DNA of 64,000 nucleotides from Lachnospiraceae bacterium (lineage in GTDB: Bacteria; Bacillota; Clostridia; Lachnospirales; Lachnospiraceae), in the NCBI GenBank assembly GCA_025758065.1, contig CP107199.1, forward strand, positions 3,259,501-3,323,500, written 5' to 3'. The notes below the pieces were generated by a model. It did not search any database, was not told the origin of the DNA, and saw only the letters and a list, made by a program, of their open reading frames with translations. Positions 42,137 to 50,207 of this stretch are shown piece after piece. The stretch's first letter is position 1. Each line of letters opens with the position of its first letter. The position numbers and the translations under genes are program-made.

Positions 42137-42652
42137 TTAGATGTCCACCTCAAACAACACCGTCTGGTTGTAGCGATCCAGTGCGATCTGCATTTCCATG
42201 ATCGTATTGGAGATACGGTCGTATTCCTGCCGGATCAGTTCTGGATCGTAGTTGATATACTTATACTCCGGTGCCGAACCAGAAGAGCCGAAGGAACTGC
42301 CATATACACGAGTTTTCGGCAGTCTCTTGCGCATATCGTCAAGCACGGCCTTTCTCTTGTTGAGCTGCGCCATCCGGATCAGGATGCCATCAATGCTCAT
42401 CTCCTGCTCACCGACCTGCACTTTTGCGGTGGCATTGGTCAGATTCAGTGCGTGCTTGATAGTAACGATCTTCCTGTCAATCTCGTCAATCATATTCGCA
42501 ACGGTCATGTAATCGTATTCCGGAATGACCGGCTCCTCATTGACCGCAGCCACGTAAGTACTGGATGCAGCTTCCTTGTTTACCCAGAATGCTTTGTCTT
42601 CTTCCAGGCTTCTCAGCATTTTGTTTGCATAAGCCGATGTAATTTTCTGCAT
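42137..42652 (-). CDS. Uncharacterised coiled-coil protein, 171 aa
   Basis: ATG at 42650-42652 (MQKITSAYANKMLRSLEEDK) lies after GGGAGGCGAAAACC. An upstream in-frame start at 42724 is not supported. The protein has MIDEIDRKIVTIKHALNLTN, GEQEMSIDGILIRMAQLNKR and QEYDRISNTIMEMQIALDRY, long helices that would form a coiled coil. It faintly resembles DIP1984/septicolysin-like proteins in the order of a helix, a QVGEQE turn and a helix, but the match is too weak to name. It lies 40 bp after the gene at 42693 in one operon. Confidence 0.6.
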   Translation of the reverse strand: MQKITSAYANKMLRSLEEDKAFWVNKEAASSTYVAAVNEEPVIPEYDYMTVANMIDEIDRKIVTIKHALNLTNATAKVQVGEQEMSIDGILIRMAQLNKRKAVLDDMRKRLPKTRVYGSSFGSSGSAPEYKYINYDPELIRQEYDRISNTIMEMQIALDRYNQTVLFEVDI

Positions 42653-42692
42653 GGTTTTCGCCTCCCATAATGTTTTTTCAACGCAAATGATC

Positions 42693-43346
42693 TCAGTCCC
42701 ACAAATTCCAGAAATATCTGGCAAAGAGCTTCATACCTTCTTTCATGCATCGATCCCGGTATGTTGTCAGTTCATTTTCCGCTGCCAGCCACTGATCCGA
42801 TATTTCCTTATATTCCGGTACATCGGACATGGTGTACATACGGCTGAATCCTTTCTTTTTTTCCTGTTCTTTTTCTTCTTTCGTCTTCAGTTTTTCGCCG
42901 AACATCCCGTATTGTCGAGTGAATGCCGCCATTGCTTCATCATGCGCATCCTGATACGGGTTTTTCCGGCGGCAGGTTTCCTCGTTTGCCTCTCGAAACA
43001 AAAATTCCATACGCTTCAGGATCCTGTTCCACTTCAGTACATTTTCTTCTTCGGTTCCAGTGAAGTATCCAGGATACCCGTGGCTGTTGATACGCAGATC
43101 GTGAATCATGTTCGGAACAACGGTAACGAACCACCAGTCAATCGACCAGACATCACGGTAGCAGTATCCGTAACGCAATCTCTGGCAGATGCAGATAATG
43201 TCTTCTCTCCAGCGTTTTATCCATTCCATGGGAGAACCGTGAGTCGGTCCGTTAGTAAGAAAAACTGGATATTCCGGTTTTCGTGTTTTACTTTTCCGTT
43301 TCTTTCGCGGAATATCATTTAACATACATTTATGTACCGATTCCAT
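42693..43346 (-). CDS. Uncharacterised 217-aa protein
   Basis: The start MESVHKCMLNDIPRKKRKSK lies after AGGACGGAAAAGC. A basic N-terminus (PRKKRKSKTRKP) is followed by tryptophan-rich segments (PMEWIKRWREDIICICQRLR, SIDWWFVTVVPNM) and a glutamate/lysine-rich helix (LKTKEEKEQEKKKGFSRMYT). It would suit a nucleic acid or phage-protein binder, but nothing is known. It is the first gene of the operon with 42137. No membrane or signal is seen. Confidence 0.6.
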   Translation of the reverse strand: MESVHKCMLNDIPRKKRKSKTRKPEYPVFLTNGPTHGSPMEWIKRWREDIICICQRLRYGYCYRDVWSIDWWFVTVVPNMIHDLRINSHGYPGYFTGTEEENVLKWNRILKRMEFLFREANEETCRRKNPYQDAHDEAMAAFTRQYGMFGEKLKTKEEKEQEKKKGFSRMYTMSDVPEYKEISDQWLAAENELTTYRDRCMKEGMKLFARYFWNLWD

Positions 43347-43398
43347 GCTTTTCCGTCCTCTCTGCCCTTATCTTCCGCTATTTGTTTCTGCTCCGATT

Positions 43399-43695
43399 CT
43401 AAATCATACGGCGGCGGATGTCATTCAACCATCGGTTTAAAATTCCCCATAAACGAGGAATATCCCCGTCAATGACGAGGATATCTTCAATCGTAGTATG
43501 TAATAATCTACTTAAAATAATGAAATTGTCTATGCTGGGTAACGATTTGCCGGACAACCATTTATAAATGGCCTGTGGATTTTCAAACCCGAAAGCTCCC
43601 TGGATTTCCCGAATCGTATACCCCTGTTCCAAAAGCAGCTTTCTTATGCGTTCCCCGGTCTTTTCCGGCTGGATTGACAAATACATTGGTTCCAT
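43399..43695 (-). CDS. XRE-type HTH regulator near the transposon end
   Basis: ATG at 43693-43695 is chosen because GGAGGCG lies 8 bases upstream. The ATG at 43710 has no good site. The 98-residue protein contains GERIRKLLLEQGYTIREIQG and AFGFENPQAIYKWLSGKSLP, an HTH with recognition helix NPQAIYKWLSG, and a helical C-terminus ending with arginines (NRWLNDIRRRM). It is the last gene before the element's right end and may control movement or the 42-43 kb operon. Confidence 0.8.
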   Translation of the reverse strand: MEPMYLSIQPEKTGERIRKLLLEQGYTIREIQGAFGFENPQAIYKWLSGKSLPSIDNFIILSRLLHTTIEDILVIDGDIPRLWGILNRWLNDIRRRMI

Positions 43696-43803
43696 ACTTT
43701 GCGCCTCCATGATTCAGGACCGTGTTTCTTGATAACGTAAATATTGTACCACGGAAAGGACAGGCTCGCCAGTACCAATCATAAGGGAATTGTAGTTAGT
43801 TCC

Positions 43804-44022
43804 TGTTCGCAATATAAAAGGAAAATGCTTTATCTGTCTTGTTCGCGATATATGGGAAAACACAGATTTCAAATTTACATTCCTTATTCGCGATAAAAGG
43901 GAAAAACCATACGCAGGTTTTTCCCTCTCTGTTCGTGATATAAAAGGAATTTTTTACGCTTTTTTTACCCCTTGTTCGCGATTAGAGGGAATGTTCGCGA
44001 AATAAAAGGAATTAAACAAACA
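43804..44022 (-). mobile_element. Right end of the Tn7-like element with six repeat sites
   Basis: Read from the outer edge inwards (minus strand), the end starts TGTTTGTTTAATTCC and continues with sites of the form TTCCTTTTATATCGCGAACA. On the plus strand the six copies start near 43804, 43840, 43885, 43930, 43973 and 43992 (for example TGTTCGCGAAATAAAAGGAA). The outermost copy stands next to ACA at 44020-44022, one base before the rsfS stop codon. Arrays of about 20-bp transposase sites next to a TGT/ACA edge are typical of Tn7-like ends. The matching left end is not in view. Confidence 0.7.
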
Positions 44023-44023
44023 T

Positions 44024-44377
44024 TTAATTAATCTCATTTACATCCACAAATGTCTTTCCATCTCTCCAGATACGCTCCAGATCATAGAACAGACGGTCTT
44101 CGCGGCAGAAAATATGCACGATGATATCTTTGTAGTCCATAAGAATCCAGTTTGCACTCTGATAGCCTTCAATCTGCTTACACTCACAGCCTGCTTTGCC
44201 AAGCATCTCTTCTACATTGTCGGCCATTGCCTGTACCTGGTTTGGGTTGCTTCCGTCTGCAATAATGAAATAATCAGCAAGAACGGATACAGACTGGATA
44301 TCGATGATCTTAATATCCTGTCCCTTTTTATCACTTAACGCCTCATAGGCAATTTTTACCATTTCCTTAGAATTCAT
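44024..44377 (-). CDS. rsfS: Ribosomal silencing factor RsfS
   Basis: The 117-residue protein starts MNSKEMVKIAYEALSDKKGQ and shows DYFIIADGSNPNQVQAMADN and DYKDIIVHIFCREDRLFYDL, the conserved nucleotidyltransferase-like core of RsfS. It binds L14 and keeps the subunits apart when nutrients are low. The protein is complete, ending VDVNEIN, so the transposon end one base after its stop codon did not remove residues. It follows yqeK and nadD in the usual order. The conserved 3' end makes it a natural Tn7-like attachment site. Confidence 0.95.
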   Translation of the reverse strand: MNSKEMVKIAYEALSDKKGQDIKIIDIQSVSVLADYFIIADGSNPNQVQAMADNVEEMLGKAGCECKQIEGYQSANWILMDYKDIIVHIFCREDRLFYDLERIWRDGKTFVDVNEIN

Positions 44378-44389
44378 TCTATTTCTCCT

Positions 44390-44989
44390 TTACTTTTCGG
44401 CGGCTACCAGCTGTCTGAAATACTCATAAGCCGTAGCAGTCATAGGATCAGCTGCTGCGCCCTTCTTTGCCAGATATTCCAATGTGCTTTTTAAAATCTC
44501 ATACATGGTCTTATCCAGATCTTCATATGCAAGTTTTCTCATCTGAGGCAGATTATCTGCTTTGTATCGCCTTGGCTCAATATAATCAGCAATATATACG
44601 ATCTTATCCAAAACAGACATATCTGCCTTACCTGTTGTATGACAGGCAATGGCGCTTATGATCTCTGGGTCTTCGATTCCGTATTTATTCTCCGCCAGCC
44701 AGGCGCCATATTTGGCATGAAGTACTGGAAGGGCTTTCTGTTCTGCATCAGTCACAAGAATCTTATGACTGATACATTTCTTTAAAATGATCTCATCTGT
44801 AAAACGCTTTCCACAGTCATGCATCAGTCCTGCAAGTTCTGCCTTATCTATGTCATACCCATAACGCATGGCAAGATTCATACAGGTAAAGGATACACTA
44901 AGTGAATGCTCATAACGCATAGGATCCAGTTTTGTTTTCAGTTTACTGCGCAGCATCATGATCTGACTGCAATGATTACTCATCTGCAT
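44390..44989 (-). CDS. yqeK: HD-domain phosphatase YqeK
   Basis: The protein shows YEHSLSVSFTCMNLAMRYG (first H), AGLMHDCGKRF (HD motif), VLHAKYGAWLAENKYG and AIACHTTGKADMSVLDKIVY, and ADYIEPRR. This is the YqeK family, which hydrolyses diadenosine tetraphosphate symmetrically. Length (about 200 residues) and motif order are normal. It lies between nadD and rsfS, as in many Firmicutes, and their closeness shows a single operon. Confidence 0.95.
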   Translation of the reverse strand: MQMSNHCSQIMMLRSKLKTKLDPMRYEHSLSVSFTCMNLAMRYGYDIDKAELAGLMHDCGKRFTDEIILKKCISHKILVTDAEQKALPVLHAKYGAWLAENKYGIEDPEIISAIACHTTGKADMSVLDKIVYIADYIEPRRYKADNLPQMRKLAYEDLDKTMYEILKSTLEYLAKKGAAADPMTATAYEYFRQLVAAEK

Positions 44990-45003
44990 ATCTGTACACT
45001 CCT

Positions 45004-45624
45004 TTAATCATCAAAGGCTTCTCTGTAAAGTCCATGTATTCTGATATATCCGGCAACCGAACCTGGTACCAGTTTTTCAACAGACTGGCCTGATCCAACT
45101 GCTTTTCGTATCTGTCTGGAAGATATATCCATTTCTTTGAACTGAATCATACCAATCCTGGCACCATATTTTTCCTGCAGATAATTTATCTGCTTTTCAA
45201 AATCACGGTGATCTTTTTCATAAGTTCTTGCCGCAGCCAGCAAAACAGCCTGTTTCATGACCAGCTCCGGATGATACCACTGTTCGATCTCATAAAGGGA
45301 ATCTGCACCTATGATAAAATAAAACTCATGCTGGGGATATGCTTCCTTAAGCAGTGTCAGCGTCTGGGCTGTATAAGTATTTCCTTCCCTTTTTAATTCA
45401 AAATCGGAATATACAAAATAGGGAACTGACGCAATGGCCAGTTTTACCATATCTTCCCGCTCTTTTCCCTCTGTTACCAGGCGACCCTTTTTATGAGGAG
45501 GATGGCCAGAAAGCATAAACCAGATCTCATCCAGCCCAAATTGCTCGTATGCCTGTTTTCCAAGGGCAAGATGACCATTATGGATCGGATCAAAGGTTCC
45601 TCCCAAGATTCCTATTTTCGCCAT
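45004..45624 (-). CDS. nadD: Nicotinate-mononucleotide adenylyltransferase
   Basis: The start MAKIGILGGTFDPIHNGHLA carries the GGTFDPxHxGH motif of nucleotidyltransferases. GHPPHKKGRLVTEG and DISSRQIRKAVGSG (the ISSTxIR motif) follow, and the length of 206 residues is normal. The enzyme makes NaAD from NaMN and ATP, the committing step of NAD synthesis. It forms an operon with yqeK and rsfS. Confidence 0.95.
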   Translation of the reverse strand: MAKIGILGGTFDPIHNGHLALGKQAYEQFGLDEIWFMLSGHPPHKKGRLVTEGKEREDMVKLAIASVPYFVYSDFELKREGNTYTAQTLTLLKEAYPQHEFYFIIGADSLYEIEQWYHPELVMKQAVLLAAARTYEKDHRDFEKQINYLQEKYGARIGMIQFKEMDISSRQIRKAVGSGQSVEKLVPGSVAGYIRIHGLYREAFDD

Positions 45625-45824
45625 GTCAGACCTCCGTAGTCATCTGATGTTCTCTCTGAATCTCTCTGTGCCTGATTTTGTGAAAAGATTTCTTGTCAGT
45701 TATACCCAAATTTCTGAGGCATACGCAGTGCGTACGGTGATAAAATCCAGGTGCAGCTGACGGAAAATCAACCACAAAAACAGGTGCATAAGTCTGTTGT
45801 CACATGCCGCCGGCACTTACACAA

Positions 45825-45889
45825 CTGCTGCCAGATATCTATACTTCCCCGGGTGCAGACACTCAGACCCTATAGCCACCTGGCAACAC
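45825..45889 (-). ncRNA. 5S rRNA-like hairpin remnant
   Basis: On the minus strand GTTGCCAGGTGGCTATAGG and TCTGAGTGTCTGCACCC resemble the first 40 bases of 5S rRNA. The end GGGGAAGTATAGATATC and TGGCAGC resembles its 3' end, and GTTGCCAGGT pairs with ATCTGGCAGC. The middle is missing, so if it is 5S at all, it is deleted inside. It lies between yhbY and nadD in a 277-bp gap that holds no gene. Confidence 0.35.
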
Positions 45890-45901
45890 TTTCATAGTTA
45901 A

Positions 45902-46195
45902 TTAAGGTAATACGATCTTTCTCTTAGTCTCATCCTTAGCCGGACGATACAGTACGATCTTTCTTCCGATCACCTGTACTACTTCTGAATGAGTACGCTC
46001 ACCCAATACTTCTGCGATAGATCTGCCGTCATCCAGGCAGTTCTTTAATACAGTGATCTTTACAAGCTCTCTAGCCTCCAGTGCTTCAGAAACAGCCTCT
46101 GTCACTTCTGGTGTAAGGCTGGATTTGCCGATCTGAAAGATTGGATCCAGGTTCATTGCAAGACCTTTTAAATAGGATCTCTGCTTACTTGTCAT
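45902..46195 (-). CDS. yhbY: RNA-binding protein YhbY (CRM domain)
   Basis: The 97-residue protein starts MTSKQRSYLKGLAMNLDPIF and contains QIGKSSLTPEVTEAVSEAL and ELVKITVLKNC, with the GxxG-type loop of the CRM/YhbY fold. It binds pre-50S ribosomal particles and helps in assembly. It stands directly downstream of obg, its usual neighbour. Confidence 0.9.
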   Translation of the reverse strand: MTSKQRSYLKGLAMNLDPIFQIGKSSLTPEVTEAVSEALEARELVKITVLKNCLDDGRSIAEVLGERTHSEVVQVIGRKIVLYRPAKDETKRKIVLP

Positions 46196-46260
46196 TTATT
46201 TCTCCTTCATCTATATAAACTAAAACGATCAATAGTAATTGTAGTAATTATTTGCAGTAA

Positions 46261-47550
46261 TTATTTATAATAATCAAACTCCAGTCCATACATACGGACA
46301 GTATCGCCTTCATTGATACCAGATTTTTCAAGGTCGTCTAAAATACCGGTATTTTTTAAGAATTTCTGGAAGAAATCAAAGCCCTTCTCAGAATCCAGAT
46401 TCGTATAACCCAGCATCTTTTCAATTCTCGGTCCCTCTACTACATAAGCACCATCATCTGCTCTTGTAACTGTATACGGAAGGCTGCGGTCGCCCTGATA
46501 CTCAATCTCAAATTCCTTCTCGAATACAACCGGTGCAGAATCTACAGTCTTTAACAGGTCATTTACATGCCATAACAGCTCTTTTACGCCCTGTCTGCTG
46601 ACTGCAGAGATTGGAAATACTTTAATACCCTTTGGCTCAAATTCTGCCTTTAATCTGGCAATAATATCGTTGGAGTCATCTTCCGAATAACATGCATCCA
46701 TTTTATTGGCTGCGATCACCTGTGGGCGTTTTAAAAGATCCGGATTGTATGCCTCCAGCTCTTTGTTAATAGTTAAAATATCCTCTAACGGATCTCTTCC
46801 TTCTACAGAAGCACCGTCTACTACATGGACTAACACTTTGGTACGCTCAATATGACGCAGGAAAGAATGCCCCAGTCCTACTCCCTCAGAAGCTCCCTCG
46901 ATCAATCCCGGGATATCTGCCATAACAAAACCTGCACCATCACCCAGATCCACCACACCCAGATGTGGATTTAATGTAGTAAAATGATAGTTTGCAATCT
47001 CAGGTCTTGCGTTGCTGACTACGGATAACAATGTAGATTTTCCAACATTTGGAAATCCTACCAGACCTACATCTGCGATCACCTTAAGCTCCAGAGTGAC
47101 CCACAGCTCCTGTCCAGGCTGTCCAGGCTGTGCATACTTGGGAACCTGCATGGTGGAGGTTGCGAAATGCATGTTTCCAAGGCCGCCTTTTCCGCCTTTT
47201 AAAATAACTTCTCTTTTATTATCACCGGACATGTCTGCAATGACTTTTCCGGATTCAAAATCTTTAATTACAGTACCTTCCGGTACCTTTACGATCAGAT
47301 CATCGGCATCTGCTCCATGACAGCGGCGTTTTCCACCTTCCTGTCCGTCTTTTGCCACATATTTATGAATATGACGGAAATCTACCAGTGTGTTTTTTCC
47401 TGTATCTACCTGGAAAATAACATCGCCGCCTCTTCCGCCGTCCCCGCCGTCAGGACCGCCATTTGGAACATAAAGTTCTCTTCGGAAAGAAACATGGCCA
47501 TCTCCGCCTTTACCGGACTTTATAAATACTTTTGCTCTATCTGCGAACAT
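46261..47550 (-). CDS. obg: Ribosome-associated GTPase Obg
   Basis: The start at 47548-47550 (MFADRAKVFIKSGKGGDGHV) follows AGGAGGTGCTGTATA. Earlier in-frame starts lack a ribosome binding site. The 429-residue protein has the glycine-rich Obg fold (GGPDGGDGGRGGDVIFQVD), the G domain with GFPNVGKSTLLSVVSNA, DIPGLIEGASEGVGLGHSFL and NKMDACYSEDD, and a C-terminal OCT domain (SEKGFDFFQKFLKNTGI). Obg assists late 50S assembly and stress control. All G motifs are intact. It follows the rplU-prp-rpmA operon. Confidence 0.95.
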   Translation of the reverse strand: MFADRAKVFIKSGKGGDGHVSFRRELYVPNGGPDGGDGGRGGDVIFQVDTGKNTLVDFRHIHKYVAKDGQEGGKRRCHGADADDLIVKVPEGTVIKDFESGKVIADMSGDNKREVILKGGKGGLGNMHFATSTMQVPKYAQPGQPGQELWVTLELKVIADVGLVGFPNVGKSTLLSVVSNARPEIANYHFTTLNPHLGVVDLGDGAGFVMADIPGLIEGASEGVGLGHSFLRHIERTKVLVHVVDGASVEGRDPLEDILTINKELEAYNPDLLKRPQVIAANKMDACYSEDDSNDIIARLKAEFEPKGIKVFPISAVSRQGVKELLWHVNDLLKTVDSAPVVFEKEFEIEYQGDRSLPYTVTRADDGAYVVEGPRIEKMLGYTNLDSEKGFDFFQKFLKNTGILDDLEKSGINEGDTVRMYGLEFDYYK

Positions 47551-47627
47551 TATACAGCACCTCCTGTTGGTGTTGAATGTGAGGATCCTCAGTAGGCAGA
47601 ACGCACATCCCGTCACTAAGGATACAG

Positions 47628-47663
47628 AAAAAAGGGGCTCCATACATACTTGTATGGGGCCCT
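47628..47663 (-). terminator. Terminator after rpmA
   Basis: GGGCCCCATACA and TGTATGGAGCCCC pair around a 4-base loop (AGTA) and are followed by six T residues. It closes the rplU-prp-rpmA transcript before obg. Confidence 0.9.
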
Positions 47664-47668
47664 CAGAA

Positions 47669-47959
47669 TTACTCGTTGATTGCTCTTGGGTAAACAGAAA
47701 CCTGCTTCTTGTCTCTGCCCTTTCTTTCAAACTTAACAACTCCGTCTACTAAAGCAAATAAGGTATCGTCGCCGCCCTTACCTACGTTGTTGCCAGGATG
47801 AATATGTGTACCGCGCTGTCTGTACAGGATGTTTCCTGCCAGTACGAACTGTCCATCAGCTCTCTTTGCGCCAAGTCTCTTGGACTCGGAATCACGGCCG
47901 TTCTTAGTAGAACCAACACCCTTTTTATGAGCGAATAACTGAAGGTTCATCTTTAACAT
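47669..47959 (-). CDS. rpmA: Ribosomal protein L27
   Basis: The product begins MLKMNLQLFAHKKGVGSTKN. In Firmicutes L27 carries an N-terminal extension ending at the F-A bond in NLQLFAHKKG, which Prp must remove before the ribosome can work. GRDSESKRLGAKRADGQFV and GNILYRQRGTHIHPGNNVG are standard. The protein, about 96 residues, reaches the peptidyl transferase centre. Its protease gene prp stands just upstream. Confidence 0.97.
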   Translation of the reverse strand: MLKMNLQLFAHKKGVGSTKNGRDSESKRLGAKRADGQFVLAGNILYRQRGTHIHPGNNVGKGGDDTLFALVDGVVKFERKGRDKKQVSVYPRAINE

Positions 47960-47962
47960 GTC

Positions 47963-48304
47963 TTACACCTCCTTAAACCGGATATTAATGTATGATCTTC
48001 CATAATCATTCTCAATATTCTGAAGTCCCAGAATAAGAGAATTCATAAGGAGCTGTGACTCAGGGCTTATATCTGAAGTGAAGCGGAAGTCAAACTGAAT
48101 GTCATCCTGTCCTGCTGTTCCTTCAAATCCGTCATCCGTAAATGTCTCTACTGAATTATAAAAATTAATAGCCAATGCAGAAACTGCTGCGCAGATAATA
48201 TCTTCACCTTCTTCAGCATAACCTGCATGTCCCTTAATCACGATCCCGCAGTAAAGATCATTGCCTGAATCTGTGGATTTCTTAAATACTGTTGTCTGGA
48301 TCAT
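47963..48304 (-). CDS. prp: L27-processing cysteine protease Prp
   Basis: The 113-residue protein has GIVIKGHAGYAEEGEDIICA and AVSALAINFYNSVETF. The catalytic histidine (KGHAGYA) and cysteine (DIICAAVSAL) are present. Prp cuts the N-terminal extension of L27, which is encoded next. The order rplU-prp-rpmA is conserved in Firmicutes. Confidence 0.95.
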   Translation of the reverse strand: MIQTTVFKKSTDSGNDLYCGIVIKGHAGYAEEGEDIICAAVSALAINFYNSVETFTDDGFEGTAGQDDIQFDFRFTSDISPESQLLMNSLILGLQNIENDYGRSYINIRFKEV

Positions 48305-48315
48305 ACCATTTACAA

Positions 48316-48624
48316 TTAAGCGTTGATCTTTTCGATCTTAACCTGTGTAAAGAGCTGTCTGTGACCATTCTTTTTGTGATAGCCAGTTTTTCTCTTATAC
48401 TTGTAAACGATAACTTTCTTTCCCTTGCCTTCCTTCTCAACTGTTGCTGTAACAGTTGCTCCGGCTACGGTTGGGCATCCAATCTGCAGTTCGCCGTTGT
48501 TAACAGCCAGCACCTGGTCAAATGTTACGGTCTCGCCTGCGCCTGCGCCCAGTCTTTCTACCTTAATGACATCGCCTTCTGCTACCTTGTACTGCTTTCC
48601 GCCTGTTGCAATAATCGCGTACAT
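48316..48624 (-). CDS. rplU: Ribosomal protein L21
   Basis: The 102-residue protein begins MYAIIATGGKQYKVAEGDVI and ends KKNGHRQLFTQVKIEKINA, standard for L21, which binds 23S rRNA domain II. It leads the rplU-prp-rpmA operon and is preceded by a leader segment that looks conserved. Confidence 0.97.
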   Translation of the reverse strand: MYAIIATGGKQYKVAEGDVIKVERLGAGAGETVTFDQVLAVNNGELQIGCPTVAGATVTATVEKEGKGKKVIVYKYKRKTGYHKKNGHRQLFTQVKIEKINA

Positions 48625-48639
48625 AAAAAGGCACCTCCT

Positions 48640-48725
48640 ATGTTCATTACTCGCCAGCTTCGGTGTCTCTTACGAAATCTTTTACCTCGCTGTGCGGCAT
48701 ACTTAAGTATAATATCACCCGACTT
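48640..48725 (-). promoter_or_regulatory. Probable L21 leader
   Basis: Upstream of rplU the minus strand reads GTAAAAGATTTCGTAAGAG, ACACCGAAGCTGGCGAG and TAATGAACATAGGAGGTGCC. CGAAGCTGGCGAGTAATG recalls the L21 leader found before Firmicute rplU genes, thought to be bound by L21. The promoter is likely TTGACA-like (TTGACAATTGAAAAGTC) with TATTATACT. Confidence 0.5.
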
Positions 48726-48754
48726 TTCAATTGTCAAGGATATTTTTAATTATT

Positions 48755-50194
48755 TTATCCTCTTTTCCAAGTTCCCGGAGAAAGAAGAACAAGTACCGGG
48801 AACAGCTCCAGTCTGCCTGCCAGCATGTCAAAGATAAGCACTGTTTTTGACAGGTAGGACATCATAGAGAAGTTAGATGCAGGACCTACAACGGAAAGTC
48901 CCGGTCCAATATTATTAAAGTTGGCGGCTACTGCTGTAAAGCTGGTGGTAAAATCATAATTATCCAGACTGACAATAAGGACAGAAGCCACAAACAGCAT
49001 AAAATATACAATAATATAGCAGTTTAAAACACGAAGGGTATCATTTCCGATCACTTTCCCCTCATATTTTAAGACCTTTACACTTCTTGGGTGGATCATG
49101 GTAGAAATTTCCCGTTTAGCTTCTTTAAAAGCGATCATAATACGGGAAACCTTCATTCCGCCGCCTGTACTTCCTGCGCAGGCACCAATAAACATCAACA
49201 GCACGATAATGCATTTTGAAAACTCCGGCCATTTATCAAAATCTACGGTAGAATAACCAGTGGTTGTAATAATAGAAGCAACCTGAAATAATGCATGGTG
49301 AGCTGCCAGGAAAAGAGATGGGAACATGGAGCGGATATTAATAGTGATCAGCACTACCGCTGCCAGGATGATCGCCAGATAACCACGCATCTCCTCACAC
49401 TTGAAGGCTTCTTTGGGCTTACGAATGAGAAGCAGATAATAAACATTAAAGTTAATACCAAAAAGAATCATGGCAATACTTAAAACTGCCTGCTGGTAAA
49501 CGGTATAACCTGCCTGTCCGCTGTTGCGGCAGGCAAAACCTCCTGTTCCAGCTGCGCCAAGGCTCATACAGATGGTATCAAATATAGGCATTTTCCCGAT
49601 CAGCAGGAAAACTGCAGTCACAGCGGTAATAAAGAAATAGATCACATATAACAGCTTTGCGGTAATGCGGATCTTCGGTACCAGTTTCCCTACAGAAGGT
49701 CCCGGACTTTCTGCTCTCATGATGTGCATATCATAGTCTCCTGCCATGGGAAGAATAGCAAGGATAAATACAAGAACGCCCATGCCTCCGATCCAGTGGG
49801 AAAAACTTCTCCAGATCAGGCTGGCTTTTGACAGCTTCTCCACCTCTGGAAGGATACTGGAACCGGTAGTAGTAAAACCGGACACAATTTCAAACAAAGC
49901 ATCAATAAAATGAGGTATCTCCCCGCTTAACACAAAAGGAAGGCAGCCAAAAAAGCTTAGAACCAGCCAGCCTAAGGAAACCAGTACAAAGCCTTCCCTT
50001 GCAAAAAACATCCTTACCTTTGGCTTTTTTCTGGTACATAAAAAACCAAGAACTGCACATACAACTGCTACCCCTGCGTAACAGCTGATAATTCCTTCTT
50101 TATAAACGACTGCTGTCAGGATAGGGATCAGCATCAGCGCCGCTTCTATATTCATAATCCAGCCTAACATATAAATAATAATACTATGATTCAT
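48755..50194 (-). CDS. trkH: TrkH/KtrB-type potassium uptake channel
   Basis: The 479-residue membrane protein has the four-fold pore repeats of Trk/Ktr channels: VSGFTTTGSSIL, SLGAAGTGGFACRNSG, ASIITTTGYSTVDF and AANFNNIGPGLSVVG, each carrying the selectivity glycine. At least eight membrane helices lie between. It transports K+ with the TrkA protein encoded next to it, 14 bp upstream in the operon. Confidence 0.95.
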   Translation of the reverse strand: MNHSIIIYMLGWIMNIEAALMLIPILTAVVYKEGIISCYAGVAVVCAVLGFLCTRKKPKVRMFFAREGFVLVSLGWLVLSFFGCLPFVLSGEIPHFIDALFEIVSGFTTTGSSILPEVEKLSKASLIWRSFSHWIGGMGVLVFILAILPMAGDYDMHIMRAESPGPSVGKLVPKIRITAKLLYVIYFFITAVTAVFLLIGKMPIFDTICMSLGAAGTGGFACRNSGQAGYTVYQQAVLSIAMILFGINFNVYYLLLIRKPKEAFKCEEMRGYLAIILAAVVLITINIRSMFPSLFLAAHHALFQVASIITTTGYSTVDFDKWPEFSKCIIVLLMFIGACAGSTGGGMKVSRIMIAFKEAKREISTMIHPRSVKVLKYEGKVIGNDTLRVLNCYIIVYFMLFVASVLIVSLDNYDFTTSFTAVAANFNNIGPGLSVVGPASNFSMMSYLSKTVLIFDMLAGRLELFPVLVLLSPGTWKRG

Positions 50195-50207
50195 TGCCTA
50201 AACCCCT

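Noticed and set aside
46261..47739. A 62-residue N-terminal extension of Obg
   Set aside because: The extension lacks a ribosome binding site and crosses the rpmA terminator; the start at 47550 has AGGAGG and the known Obg start.
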